Assembly: GCF_010731755.1 (NCBI RefSeq)
Contig: NZ_AP022589.1
Coordinates: 4,092,001-4,156,000 of the forward strand
From: Mycolicibacter minnesotensis
GTDB taxonomy: Bacteria > Actinomycetota > Actinomycetes > Mycobacteriales > Mycobacteriaceae
DNA: 64,000 nucleotides
Direction of reading: 5' to 3'
In this document: positions 1 through 15,469 of the stretch, piece by piece
Position numbering within the stretch: position 1 is the stretch's first letter
Layout: each line of letters begins with the position of its first letter
Made by a program: the position numbers and the translations under genes
The notes under the pieces: generated by a model
What the model saw: only the letters and a program-made list of their open reading frames with translations
Told to the model about the DNA's origin: nothing
Databases searched by the model: none

Positions 1-3000
1 TCCGCTCCGAAATCGCCCCGGACGGTGTTACGAATACGGACCGCCATCAGCGAGTCCATCCCGAGCTCGGTCAACGGCCGGGCGGGCTCGATAACGCTGC
101 CCTTGGGGTATCCCATGATCGCCATGATCCTCGAACCCAGCCGCGCAACAACGGCCGCGCTGGCCTCGGCAGCGCTGAGCTGCTTCAAGCCTTCCGGACC
201 GGGCCAGCCATCATCGTCGTCGTCGAGGTCCAACTCCTCGGCAAGAGTGGCGAAGTACCCGAGTTGCTGCAGTTCCGGGAACGCCGCGGCCACCCGGTCC
301 AGGCGTAGCCGTGCGACGCCGACCCGGGACAGGTCGCCACCCAAAATCGCCTCGAGAGCCTCCATGCCTTCGTCGGGGTTGATCGGGTCCAGGGCACTGA
401 ACTTGAGCTCCTGGGCGACCCCGACTCCGGACCACTGCCCCCAGTTGATGGTGATCGCCGGCAGCCCGGCGGACCGCCGCCACGCCACCAGCCCGTCCAG
501 CCAGGCGCTGGCCGCAGCGTAGGCCGCCTGGCCAGGTGCCCCCAGCAATGACGAGGTCGAAGAGAATCCGACCCACCAGTCGAGGTCCTTACCGACCGTC
601 GCGACGTGTAGACGCAGCGCTGCCGCGGCCTTGGGAGCCCACACCCGGCTCAGGGTGTCTTTGTCGATGCCGACCACGATCTGGTCATCGATCACCGCGG
701 CACCGTGAATGACACCGCGCAGCACATGCCCGGTCTGCTCCGCCGCGGCCACCAGACTCTCAGCCACGCCCGGTGCCGCGAGATCGCCCGAGACGACCGC
801 GATCTGGGCCCGCTCTTCAAGCTCGGCCAGTACGGCGCGCTGTTCCTCGGAGGGCTGCGATCGGCTGTTCAGCACGATGCGCGCGGCACCGTGGTCAATC
901 AGCCAGCGGGCGACGACCAATCCGATGCCGCCCAGGCCGCCGGTCAGCACGTAGGCGCCGTCAGAGCGCACAGCCGGAACATCGGTCGCGGTCAGGGTCG
1001 CGCGCTTAAGCCGCTCGGCGTAACGCTTGTCCCCCCGCCAGGCCACCACGTCGTCGGTGCTCGCCAGCCCCAATTCGGTGATCAATGCCGCCACCGGGTC
1101 GGCACCCGCGTCCAGGTCGACCACACCGGTGCGCAGGTCCGGGTGCTCATAGGCCAACACCCGCACCAGCCCCTTGAGCGCACAGATTGACGGGTCACCC
1201 GCCTCCGCCTGCCCACCGGCGCCGACCGTCAGGCCATTGCGGCCCACCAGCCACAATCGCGGTGCGGTGCCATGCCAGCCGCCCACGAGGGTGCGCACCG
1301 TCGAAGCGACCGACCAGGCGAGGTCACGGCCGCGAGAGGGGGCATCGCCGGTTTCGCTACCGTCGAAGGCTCCCCGGGCCGCCAACACCACGACGCCGAC
1401 CGGCGGCCGGTTCGGGTCGTCGGCGGTCTGCGCGAAGGCCTCCCGCACTGCCGCCTCACTGGTCAGATCCGCGGTGATCACTCGGCGGCTGTCGGATCCG
1501 AATCGCGCTGCCAAGTCAGCGGCCAGCGCGTGACTTTCGGAATCTTCGGCCAGCACCAGCCAGCTGCCGTCGGCGGCCGCCGGTGGTTGCGCGGGTGCGT
1601 CCGCGTCGATCCATTCGGTGTCGAAGATCTTCTGTGACAGCGGCAGTGGAACGGTCCGCCGCTGCACCCGCTGCAGGTAGATACCGGACAGCTCGGCGGT
1701 CACCGCGCCGGTGTCATCGGTCAGGGTGACGCGCCCCAGGATTCCGCCGTCGTCGTGGCTGGTCAGCTCGGCGTGGCCGCGTGCCCGGCGACCGACTTCG
1801 CCGAAGATCCGGATGTTCTCGACTGCCACCGGCAGGTAGGTGGCTTCTTCCATCCCGGCCGGACCCATCAAGGATTCGTCGGGCAGCGCTGCTGCCAGGC
1901 ACTGCAGCGCTGCGTCGAGCATGACCGGGTGGATGCGATATCCGCGGTGCGCGGTGGCTTCGTCGGGTAGCACGATCTCGGCTTCCGAGGCGCCACCGGG
2001 CTTACGCACGATCCGGGTCAGGGCGGCGAAGGCCGGCCCGTGCTGCAGACCGGTTCGCCGCAGGGCCGTGTACAGGTCCGCCGGTGACAATGCGGTGCCA
2101 CCGCTGGTGGGTGTCGGTCGTGGTGGCTCAGCGGCCGGCTGCGATGTGGCGGCGCGCGCCACAGCGTGTCGTGACCAGCTGCCGCCGGCCGGGCGGGAGT
2201 GGATCTCGATCCGCAGCTCTTCGGTGCCATCGGCGTCGTGCAACAGGCGCGTGGTGACTTCGGTGCGCTCGTCGACACGCAGCATCTGCTCGACCTCGAC
2301 CCGGTCCACGGCGATCGCAGACGCGGGCAGCCCCAGGGCTTCGCCGGCGGCGGCCAACGCCATCTCGGCAAAACCGGTGGCCGGCATCACAACCTGGCCG
2401 TGCACCTTGTGGTGAGCCATCCATGCCACCAAGTCGGTGCCCACGTCGGCCTTCCAGACGTGGCCGTGGCCCGCCGGCAACTCGACGTGGACGCCCAACA
2501 GGGGATGCGCGTCGGCGGAGTGGCGATGGGCAGCCACCGGTGCCGCCCAGTACCGCGTGTGTTGCCACGGCCGGGGCGGCAAGTCGGCGCGGCCGATTCC
2601 GCCGTCGGGCTGCGACGCATCCGCCGATGGGGGCGCGACGGTCGCCAGGTTGGTGTGGAAGCTCAGTGCCTCCGGCTGATCCCGCAACAGCGTTCCGGTC
2701 ACCACGCTGTCGCCGGAGGGCCGCGTCGTCTCGAGATTGCCGTTGATCGCATGGCTGAGCAGCGGGTGCGGGCTGACCTCGACGAAGGTGGCATGCGCCG
2801 CCGCGGCAGCGGTGACGGCTTGGCTGAATCGAACCGGGTTGCGCAGGTTGTGCACCCAGTAGTCCGCATCCAGGGCGGGCACGCCGGTTGCCTCGTGTCC
2901 GACGGTGCTGATCAGCGGAATCTTCGGCGCCGACGGCGTCAGATCGGCCAGTGCTCTCCGCAACTCCCCCAGGATGGGGTCAACGGTGGGGTGATGCGAC

Positions 3001-5249
3001 GCAACATCCACCTCAACGCGGCGGGCGAGCTTGCCCTGGGCGTCGACGATCGCGACCACCGCATCGACCTGGTCGGGCGGACCGGCGATCACCGTCTGCT
3101 GCGGCGCGGCGTAGACCGCCACCGTGATGTCGGGGTGCGCAGCGACCAGCTTCTCGGCGGCATCGGCGTCCAGCTCCAGCAGTGCCATCGCGCCCTGGCC
3201 GCTCAATCGGGCCATCAGCTTCGACCGGGTGGCGATCACTTTCAGGCCGTCGGCGGGGCTCAGCGCACCGGCCACCACGGAGGCGGCCACCTCCCCCATC
3301 GAATGCCCGATCACGGCGTCCGGTTCGACCCCGTGGGATCGCCATAGCGCGGTCAACGCCAGCTGCATGCCCACCAGCACTGGCTGGATGCGGTCGATGC
3401 CGACCACCGGTTCGCCGGATTCCAGGACCTGCCGCAGCGAGAACCCCACCTGTGCAACGAAATCGGGCTCCAGCTCATCGACGGCGGCGGCGAAGGCCGG
3501 CTCATCGAGCAACAGTTGACGGCCCATGCCCGCCCACTGCGATCCCTGCCCTGAGTACAGAAAAACGGTTCCCTTGCCGCGCACCGCGGTGCGGGTACCG
3601 ACCACCCCGGGGGCCGGGTATCCGCCGGCGACCGCCCGCAGCCCGGCCAGCGCCTGCTCGGTGTCGCGCGCGCAGACCGTGGCGAATTTGGCGTACCGGC
3701 TGCGGTGGTGGTTGAGGGTGTGGGCGATGTCGGCCAGTGGGACGGCCGCGCCCGGACCGTCGATCCAATCGGCCAGGGTCGCCGCCCAATCGGCCACTCG
3801 CTGCTCGTTCTTGCCCGATACCACCAGCGTGGCGACCGGATCAGCCGGAGCCGAGCCCGCCACCGGGTCGGGACCCTGTTCGAGCACCACGTGGGCATTC
3901 GTTCCACCCAACCCGAACGACGACACCGCGGCACGTCGTGGCCCCTCGGCCGCCGGCCAGGGTGTCATCTCGGTAGGAACGAACAGCCGCGTCGGGGACG
4001 GGTCGATCGCCGGATTCCACTTGGAGAAATGCAGATTCGGTGGGATCTTCCCCCGCTGCACCGATAGTGCGGCCTTGATGAAACCTGCGATTCCCGCGGC
4101 CGCCTCGAGGTGTCCGATGTTGCTCTTGACCGCACCCAACGCGCACTTGTCGGCACCGCGACCGTAGACGTCGGCAAGCGCCTCGAACTCGATGGGGTCA
4201 CCCAAAGCCGTTCCGGTGCCGTGGGTTTCGACCAGGTTGACCGAGTTGGCGGCTACGTCGGCGCTGCGCAGAGCCCGGGTGATGGCGTCGATCTGGGCGA
4301 GCGTGTTGGGAGCAGTCAGTCCATTGGACTTGCCGTCCTGATTGATCGCTGAGCCGCGGACCACGGCCAATACCCGGTCGCCGTCGCGGATGGCGTCGGT
4401 GAGGCGCTTGAGCACCACGATCCCGGCGCCTTCGCCGCGCACGAATCCGTCGGCGCCTGCGTCGAAGGTGTGGCATCTGCCACGCGGGGACAACATTCCC
4501 CACTTAGCCATGGCGATCTGGGTTTCCGGTCGCAGAATGAGGCTGACGCCTCCGGCCAGAGCCAGGTCGCTCTCGCGCATTCGCAGGCTCTGGCAGGCCA
4601 TGTGGATGGTGACGAGCGACGAAGAACACGCCGAGTCCATCGCGACGGCCGGTCCGCGCAAGCCGAGCAGGTAGGCGATCCGGCCCACAGCGACCGCGTG
4701 GGCGTTTCCGGTCGCGGAGTAGCCGTCGATAGCATCAGGGTTTGCTGCCGAAATACCTTGGTATTCGGTGTAATACACACCCATCATTACCGCGGAGCGG
4801 ATTCCCGACAAGGTTTCCGGGGACATCCCGGCGTGCTCGAGGGCCTCCCAGGCCACTTCGAGCATCAGCCGCTGTTGCGGGTCCATTGCCTCGGCCTCGC
4901 GCGGAGAGATCCCGAAGAAGTCGGCGTCGAATCCGGCGACGTCGGAGATGAAGCCGCCCCACTTCGATGACATCCGACCCGCAGCCAAGGGGTCGGGGTC
5001 GTAGTACTCCTCGGCATCCCAGCGATCCGCCGGGATTTCGGTGATGGCGTCGCGCCCGTTCTCCAACAGGTTCCAGTAGGCGTCCGGGCCCGAGGCGCCG
5101 CCCGGAAAGCGGCAGCCGATGCCCACGACGGCGATCGGCTCGGCGGCGGCGATCCGCGACGCCTTGTCGAACTGCTCGGTCAGCGCCCCCCGCTTGTCGG
5201 CGCCCATCGCCGACATCCTGTTGAAGATCGTCGTGGAGGTTCCCGTCAT
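1..5249 (-). CDS. PKS-4: type I polyketide synthase, PpsD-like KS-AT-DH-KR-ACP (3' end cut by window edge)
   Basis: Modular PKS adding and processing one extender unit; 1749 residues are visible and the C-terminus lies beyond the left edge. KS has C208 (DSACSSS), H343 and H380. AT has S650 in GHSMGE, with VASH at the specificity loop (an xASH, methylmalonyl-like motif rather than HAFH, but a weak predictor in mycobacteria). DH keeps HxxxGxxxxP (H947 to P956) and DxxxQ in LDAALQ. KR has TGGLGGIG, S1564 and Y1577. No enoylreductase is visible. The ACP serine is S1733 in GMDSLMA, 16 codons before the edge. The ATG overlaps the PKS-3 stop (TGATG), so translation is probably coupled. Layout and N-terminus resemble mycobacterial PpsD/PpsB; this is recalled similarity, not a search. 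Predicted step: condensation, ketoreduction and dehydration to an enoyl product. Confidence 0.93.
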   Translation of the reverse strand, partial: MTGTSTTIFNRMSAMGADKRGALTEQFDKASRIAAAEPIAVVGIGCRFPGGASGPDAYWNLLENGRDAITEIPADRWDAEEYYDPDPLAAGRMSSKWGGFISDVAGFDADFFGISPREAEAMDPQQRLMLEVAWEALEHAGMSPETLSGIRSAVMMGVYYTEYQGISAANPDAIDGYSATGNAHAVAVGRIAYLLGLRGPAVAMDSACSSSLVTIHMACQSLRMRESDLALAGGVSLILRPETQIAMAKWGMLSPRGRCHTFDAGADGFVRGEGAGIVVLKRLTDAIRDGDRVLAVVRGSAINQDGKSNGLTAPNTLAQIDAITRALRSADVAANSVNLVETHGTGTALGDPIEFEALADVYGRGADKCALGAVKSNIGHLEAAAGIAGFIKAALSVQRGKIPPNLHFSKWNPAIDPSPTRLFVPTEMTPWPAAEGPRRAAVSSFGLGGTNAHVVLEQGPDPVAGSAPADPVATLVVSGKNEQRVADWAATLADWIDGPGAAVPLADIAHTLNHHRSRYAKFATVCARDTEQALAGLRAVAGGYPAPGVVGTRTAVRGKGTVFLYSGQGSQWAGMGRQLLLDEPAFAAAVDELEPDFVAQVGFSLRQVLESGEPVVGIDRIQPVLVGMQLALTALWRSHGVEPDAVIGHSMGEVAASVVAGALSPADGLKVIATRSKLMARLSGQGAMALLELDADAAEKLVAAHPDITVAVYAAPQQTVIAGPPDQVDAVVAIVDAQGKLARRVEVDVASHHPTVDPILGELRRALADLTPSAPKIPLISTVGHEATGVPALDADYWVHNLRNPVRFSQAVTAAAAAHATFVEVSPHPLLSHAINGNLETTRPSGDSVVTGTLLRDQPEALSFHTNLATVAPPSADASQPDGGIGRADLPPRPWQHTRYWAAPVAAHRHSADAHPLLGVHVELPAGHGHVWKADVGTDLVAWMAHHKVHGQVVMPATGFAEMALAAAGEALGLPASAIAVDRVEVEQMLRVDERTEVTTRLLHDADGTEELRIEIHSRPAGGSWSRHAVARAATSQPAAEPPRPTPTSGGTALSPADLYTALRRTGLQHGPAFAALTRIVRKPGGASEAEIVLPDEATAHRGYRIHPVMLDAALQCLAAALPDESLMGPAGMEEATYLPVAVENIRIFGEVGRRARGHAELTSHDDGGILGRVTLTDDTGAVTAELSGIYLQRVQRRTVPLPLSQKIFDTEWIDADAPAQPPAAADGSWLVLAEDSESHALAADLAARFGSDSRRVITADLTSEAAVREAFAQTADDPNRPPVGVVVLAARGAFDGSETGDAPSRGRDLAWSVASTVRTLVGGWHGTAPRLWLVGRNGLTVGAGGQAEAGDPSICALKGLVRVLAYEHPDLRTGVVDLDAGADPVAALITELGLASTDDVVAWRGDKRYAERLKRATLTATDVPAVRSDGAYVLTGGLGGIGLVVARWLIDHGAARIVLNSRSQPSEEQRAVLAELEERAQIAVVSGDLAAPGVAESLVAAAEQTGHVLRGVIHGAAVIDDQIVVGIDKDTLSRVWAPKAAAALRLHVATVGKDLDWWVGFSSTSSLLGAPGQAAYAAASAWLDGLVAWRRSAGLPAITINWGQWSGVGVAQELKFSALDPINPDEGMEALEAILGGDLSRVGVARLRLDRVAAAFPELQQLGYFATLAEELDLDDDDDGWPGPEGLKQLSAAEASAAVVARLGSRIMAIMGYPKGSVIEPARPLTELGMDSLMAVRIRNTVRGDFGA

Positions 5250-8200
5250 CAATGAATACCGCTCTCGCTACCGGTCGAAGCCGACTCGACCTGATCGAAC
5301 AACTCGTCCAGCACGCCGCCGGAAGAGCCGAACCCCAAATCATCGTCGTCTTGCCCTGGTGTGCTGTCCGGCACGGCATGACGCGACGCCAGCAGTCCCA
5401 CCAGATGCGTCGCCAACGCTGAGATGCTGGGGTGATTCCACAGCATTGACGCCGACAAATCCACCCCCACCAGTTGTTGTGTCTCTTTCAGAACCGTCAT
5501 CGCAATCATGGAATCCAGTCCCATCTCCGGGAAAGGCTGATCCACGTCGATTGCGGTCGCCGATGTCCGCAGTTCGCGGGCCAGGATAGCCTGCAACCTG
5601 ACCATCAACTCGTCGTGCCGTTCGCCGGCCGGGATGGTCGACCAGTCCGGGGCGCCCTGTGCCGACGCGGCCGTGGCGCCGCCACTGGGTTGCTCATCCG
5701 TCACGGAAGCAGCAAGGGCCACATCCGCCTCACCGATGAGCGGTTCGAAGAAGGTCAGATCCCGGAACTCCGGCGAGGTGGTGACCGCACGGTCGATACG
5801 CAGCCGTGCAACCCCGACCCGGCCCTGGACGCCGGCTCCCAGCACCGCATCGAGGGCTTCGATGCCTTCCTCGGGGCTGATCGGGTCGAGGACGCTCAAT
5901 GTCATCGACTTCCCGAGACCCACGTCGGACCACTGGCCCCAGTTGATGGCGGTGGCGGGTAGCCCCGAGGCGTGTCGCCACGCCATCAGCGCATCCAGCC
6001 AGGCGTTGGAGGTGGCGTAGCCGAGTTGACCGGGCAGACCCAGCAGCGCGGCCATTGAGGAGAAGCCCACCCACCAGTCGAGTGGGGCGGCTGCGGTAGC
6101 GGCATGCAGCCGCGCGGCGCCGACGGCCTTGGCCGACCAGACGCTCTCCAGGCTCTCGCGAGTCACGGCCGTCACCAGGCCGTCACCCAGCACACCGGCG
6201 GCGTGCACGACCCCCCGCAACGGCTTGCCGGCCTCCTGCGCCGCGTCGACCAGACGCTGCGCCACCCCTGGCGCACTGATGTCACCGGCGACGAACACCA
6301 CCTGCGCACCGGCGGACAATTCGGCGATGACGGCGCGCTGTTGCTCGGTGGGCTCGCTGCGGCCATTGAGGACGACCCGCCCGGCACCGCGAGCCACCAG
6401 CCAGCGAGCGACCACAGTGCCCAACCCGCCAAGACCACCGGTGAGCAGATACGAACCGTCCGCGCGAACCTCGGCCTGGGTGGGGGCCCCGCCTAAGGCG
6501 GCCCGCGTGAGCCGCTCGGTGTGGCGCCGTCCGCCGCGCCACGCGATCACATCGTCACGCAGCGAAGCGCCCAGCTCAGCGAGCAGAGCTTCGGCCTGGG
6601 TAGCGGCATCCACCGAGGCATCCAGGTCGACCAGGGTGACGCCCAGGTCGGGCTCATCGGCGAGCACGCGGGCGAGTTCGCCGGGGAATCGCCAGGTGCG
6701 GACCACACCCTTGAGGGCCCCGATGGCGGGATCGCCGGGTTCGGGACGCTCATCGCCGCCGAAGGCCAATCCACCGCGGCTCACCAGCCAGAGCCGCGGC
6801 GTGGTGCCTGCAGCCGCCTGCTGCCAACCGTCGACCACGGCACGGGCCGTCGACGACGCCGTCCAGATGAGCTCGCGGGCGCGTTCCAGGGCACCGTCTG
6901 GGTCGGATTCGTCGAATCCGGCTCGGTCCAGGAAGACCACGACGCCGGCCGGCGGATGGGTGGGATCGGCGCCGGCTCGGGCGACCGCCTCCCCCAGGGC
7001 CGGTTCGTCGGCGAAGGGGCCGGACACGACCTTGCGGTTCGGCCCGCCCAGGCGTGCACTGAACTGCGCGGCCAGTTCCCCGGCAGAGGGCTCGGCAAGC
7101 ACCAGCCAGCTGCCGTCGGCCACCCCGGTCCCCTCGGGTGCCGGCGACAGAGCCCATTCGGTGGCGAACAGCTTCTGGTCCAAGGGCACGCTCAGGGAGC
7201 GGGGATCGAGCGGGCGCAGCTCGACGCCGCTGAGTTCGGCAACGGCGGTGCCCACGGCGTCGGTGAGGACCACACGGCCAACGGCCACCTTGTCTTCGCG
7301 GCTGCTCACCTCGGTGTGGCATCGCACCTGACGCCCGGAAGCAGCGAAAACCCGTACCTGCGCCACGGCCACCGGCACGTAACCACCCTGCGCGGCATCG
7401 TCGGCACCGAGGTCCGCTGACAGCTGCCGCAGCGCGGCATCCAGTACGGCCGGGTGCAGGCGATACGCGGCGTGCGTGGCCACGTCATCGGGCAGGGTCA
7501 GCACACGGTGCACGGAGTCCTCTTCGGGCTGCGCGCCCACCCAATCCGCCGTCGCCGCTGCCACATCCGCGACCGCATACCGGGTCCAGGATTCGCCTGC
7601 CGGACGGGCATGGATCTCGACCCGGGTCTGGCCATCGGCCCCGCTGAGCTGGGTGGTGACCTGCATCCCGCGCTCCAGCACCAGTGGCTCTTCGATCTGC
7701 AAACCGGTCACCGCTATCGACTCGGCCGCTCTGCCGAGGGCCTGGCTGGCCGCCGCCACCGCCATCTCGATCAGTGCCGCCGCGGAGGCAACGGCCTGTC
7801 CGTGCACCGGTTGGCCGGCCAGCCACGGCATGGCCTCGGCACGGAAGTCGTTCTGCCAGATGTGGTCGCCGCCGCTGAGCATCTCGACGTGTACGCCGAG
7901 CAGCGGATGCACGTCCGGTGCCTGGCCAGCACGTCCGGGCACCTGGAGCCAATGCCGGGTGTGCTGCCAGGGGCTGCTGGGCAGTTCGGCGAAACCGCCC
8001 TGTGCGGTGGCGGCGCCGCTGTGGTGCCGGCCGAGTTCGGTGAGCTGAACATGGAAACTCAGAGTCTCGTCGTCACCCCTGCGCAGGGTCGAGGCCACGG
8101 TCAGCGGTTCGACGGCGGCAGCTTCGGCCGTCTCGATGATCGAGTGGGTCAACAGCGGGTGCGGGCTGATCTCAATGAACGTGTCGTGATCAGCCGCCGC

Positions 8201-10677
8201 CACGGCCACGGCCTGGCTCACCAACGCGGGCTGGCGGACGTTGGCCACCCAGTAATCCGCATCCAGCACCGGGGTGGGCCCGGATGCGTCAACGACAGTG
8301 GAGATGAACGGGATCTGTGGTGTCTGCGGGGTGACATCGGCCAGCTCAGCGCGCAGTTCTTCAAGGATCGGATCCATGAACGCGGTATGGGAAGCCACCT
8401 CCATGTTCACCCGCCGCGCAAACCGCTCCTGCCCAGCCACCTCAGCGATCACCGCATCCACATCCGCCGGCGCACCCGCCACCACCGTCTGCCGCGGCGA
8501 CAAATACCCCGCCACCTCAACACCGGGATACCCCGCCAACAACTCCAACGCGGCCGCAGCATCCAACTCCAACAACGCCACCGCACCCTGACCGGCCTGG
8601 CGCGACATCAACGCCGAACGCACCCCGATCACCTTCAAACCCTGCTCCGGCGTCAGCGCCCCGGCCACCACCGCCGCAGACACCTCCCCCATCGAATGCC
8701 CCAACACCGCATCCGGAACAACCCCATAGGAACGCCACAACGCAGCCAACGCCAACTGCAACCCCATGATCACCGGCTGCACCTGCGCATCACCGGACAC
8801 CTCACGGCCCTGCTCAATCACCTCACGCAGCGAAAAACCCACCTGCCGAACAAAAACCGGCTCCAACTCATCAACCGCCGCCGCAAACACCGACTCATCG
8901 GCCAACAACCGACGACCCATCCCCACCCACTGCGAACCCTGACCCGAAAACACAAAGACCGGCCGAGATGTCGCCGGCCGCGGCCGGGCTTCGGTGACGC
9001 CGGGGGCAGACTCCCCGGCAGCAAGCGCGGTCAGTCCGGCCACCGCGGCCGCGTGGTCGCGAGCGCTGACGCCCGCGGTGTACTTGAAGCGGCTTCGGTT
9101 CTCCCGCAAGGTCTCTGCGATGTCGGCCAGCGCGATGTCGGCGCCGTCGGTGGCCATCCACTGCGCCAACACCCCCGCAGTAGCCGCAATCCGCGCCGGC
9201 GACTTACCCGAAACCACCAACGTACTCACCGGCACCACCGCAGACCCCGCTGCCGCCGCAACCTCAGCCTCGGGAGCCTGCTCCACAATCACATGCGCAT
9301 TAGTGCCCGACACCCCAAACGACGACACCCCAGCCCGACGCGGACGCGACACCACCGGCCACCCCATCGCCTGAGCAGCAATCACAAACTTCGACGCCCC
9401 CACACCCGCATTCGGCGTCAACTCCGAAAAATTCACATGCCGCGGAATAAAACCCCGCTGCACCGACAACACCGTCTTAATAAACCCCGCAACACCCGAA
9501 GCCGACTCCAGATGCCCCACATTGGTCTTCACCGACCCCACCACCAACGGCGCCGACGAACCACGCTCACCAAACACCGCCGACAAGGCATCCAACTCAA
9601 TCGGATCACCCAACGCAGTCCCCGTGCCATGCGCCTCGACATAATCAATATCGGCCGCAGACAACCGGGCCGACGCCAACGCCGCCCGCACCACCTTCTG
9701 CTGAGCCGGACCCGACGGAACCGTCTGACCCGACGACGGCCCATCCTGATTCACCGCCGAACCCCGCACCACCGCCAAAACCCGATCACCATCACGCTGG
9801 GCATCCGACAAACGCTTCAGCACCACCACCCCAGCGCCCTCGCCCCGCACATAACCATCCGCGGCCGCATCAAAAGTCTTGCACTGCCCATCCGGGGCCA
9901 ACATCCCCCACCGCGACGTCGCAATACTGTGTTGCGGGGTCAACATCAGGTTCACCCCGGCCGCCAACGCCTGATCCGACTCCCGCCGCCGCAAACTCGC
10001 ACACGCCAAATGAATCGTCACCAACGACGACGAACACGCCGTATCCACCATCATCGCCGGACCATGCACACCCAAGAAATACGACAACCGACCCGCCGCA
10101 AAATTCGGTGCATTCCCAAAGGAGAGGTAGGGGTCGTTGTCGCGCGGGCCGGTCCGTTCCGCTGCGGCCAGTACGTAGTCGTTGGTGGTCAGGCCGACGA
10201 AAACCCCGGTCTGCGTACCCCGAATCGCCTCCTTGGTGATCCCGGCATGCTCCAACGCCTCCCAGGCCACCTCCATCAACAACCGCTGCTGAGGATCCAT
10301 CGCATCAGCCTCACGCGGCGAAATACCAAAAAACTCCGCATCAAACTCCGCCGGCTGCCACGACGTCAAAAACCCGCCCTCACGCGAACAAATCGTCCCC
10401 GGCACCGAATGATCCGACGAAAAAAACTCATCCGCATCCCAACGATCCGCCGGAACCCGAACAATCCCCGAACCCTCATCACACAACAACTGCCACAACG
10501 CAGCAGGACCATCCACCCCACCAGGCAGACGACACCCCACACCCACCACCGCAATCGGCTCAGTATCGCCCGCCTCAGCAACCGCCAACCGCGCCGTCAA
10601 ATCATCAATCTTGCGCAGCGCCTCAGCAACAATCGCCCGACGATCCGGCCCCCCGACCGACGCAGCACTCTTCTCGC

Positions 10678-10681
<4 letters not shown>
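5249..10681 (-). CDS. PKS-3: type I polyketide synthase KS-AT-DH(degenerate)-KR-ACP
   Basis: 1810-residue modular PKS. A short coiled-coil-like N-terminus (KIDDLTARLAVAE) may dock to the preceding protein. KS: C216, H351, H390. AT: S663 in GHSMGE, VASH loop. The DH fold is recognisable but the catalytic histidine of HxxxGxxxxP is Q957 and the proline is S966, so dehydration is probably lost. KR: TGGLGGLG, S1542, Y1555, N1559, apparently competent. ACP: S1724 in GLDSMIAM. The start is TTG at 10681, overlapping the PKS-2 stop (TTGA), with GGAGAGG just upstream inside the PKS-2 end. The KS-AT half is one copy of the 2.5-kb repeat and uses G/T-ending codons unlike the rest of the gene. Predicted step: condensation plus ketoreduction, leaving a beta-hydroxyl. 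Confidence 0.93.
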
Positions 10682-15450
<4,769 letters not shown>

Positions 15451-15469
15451 GCGGGGAACTCGATTCCCA

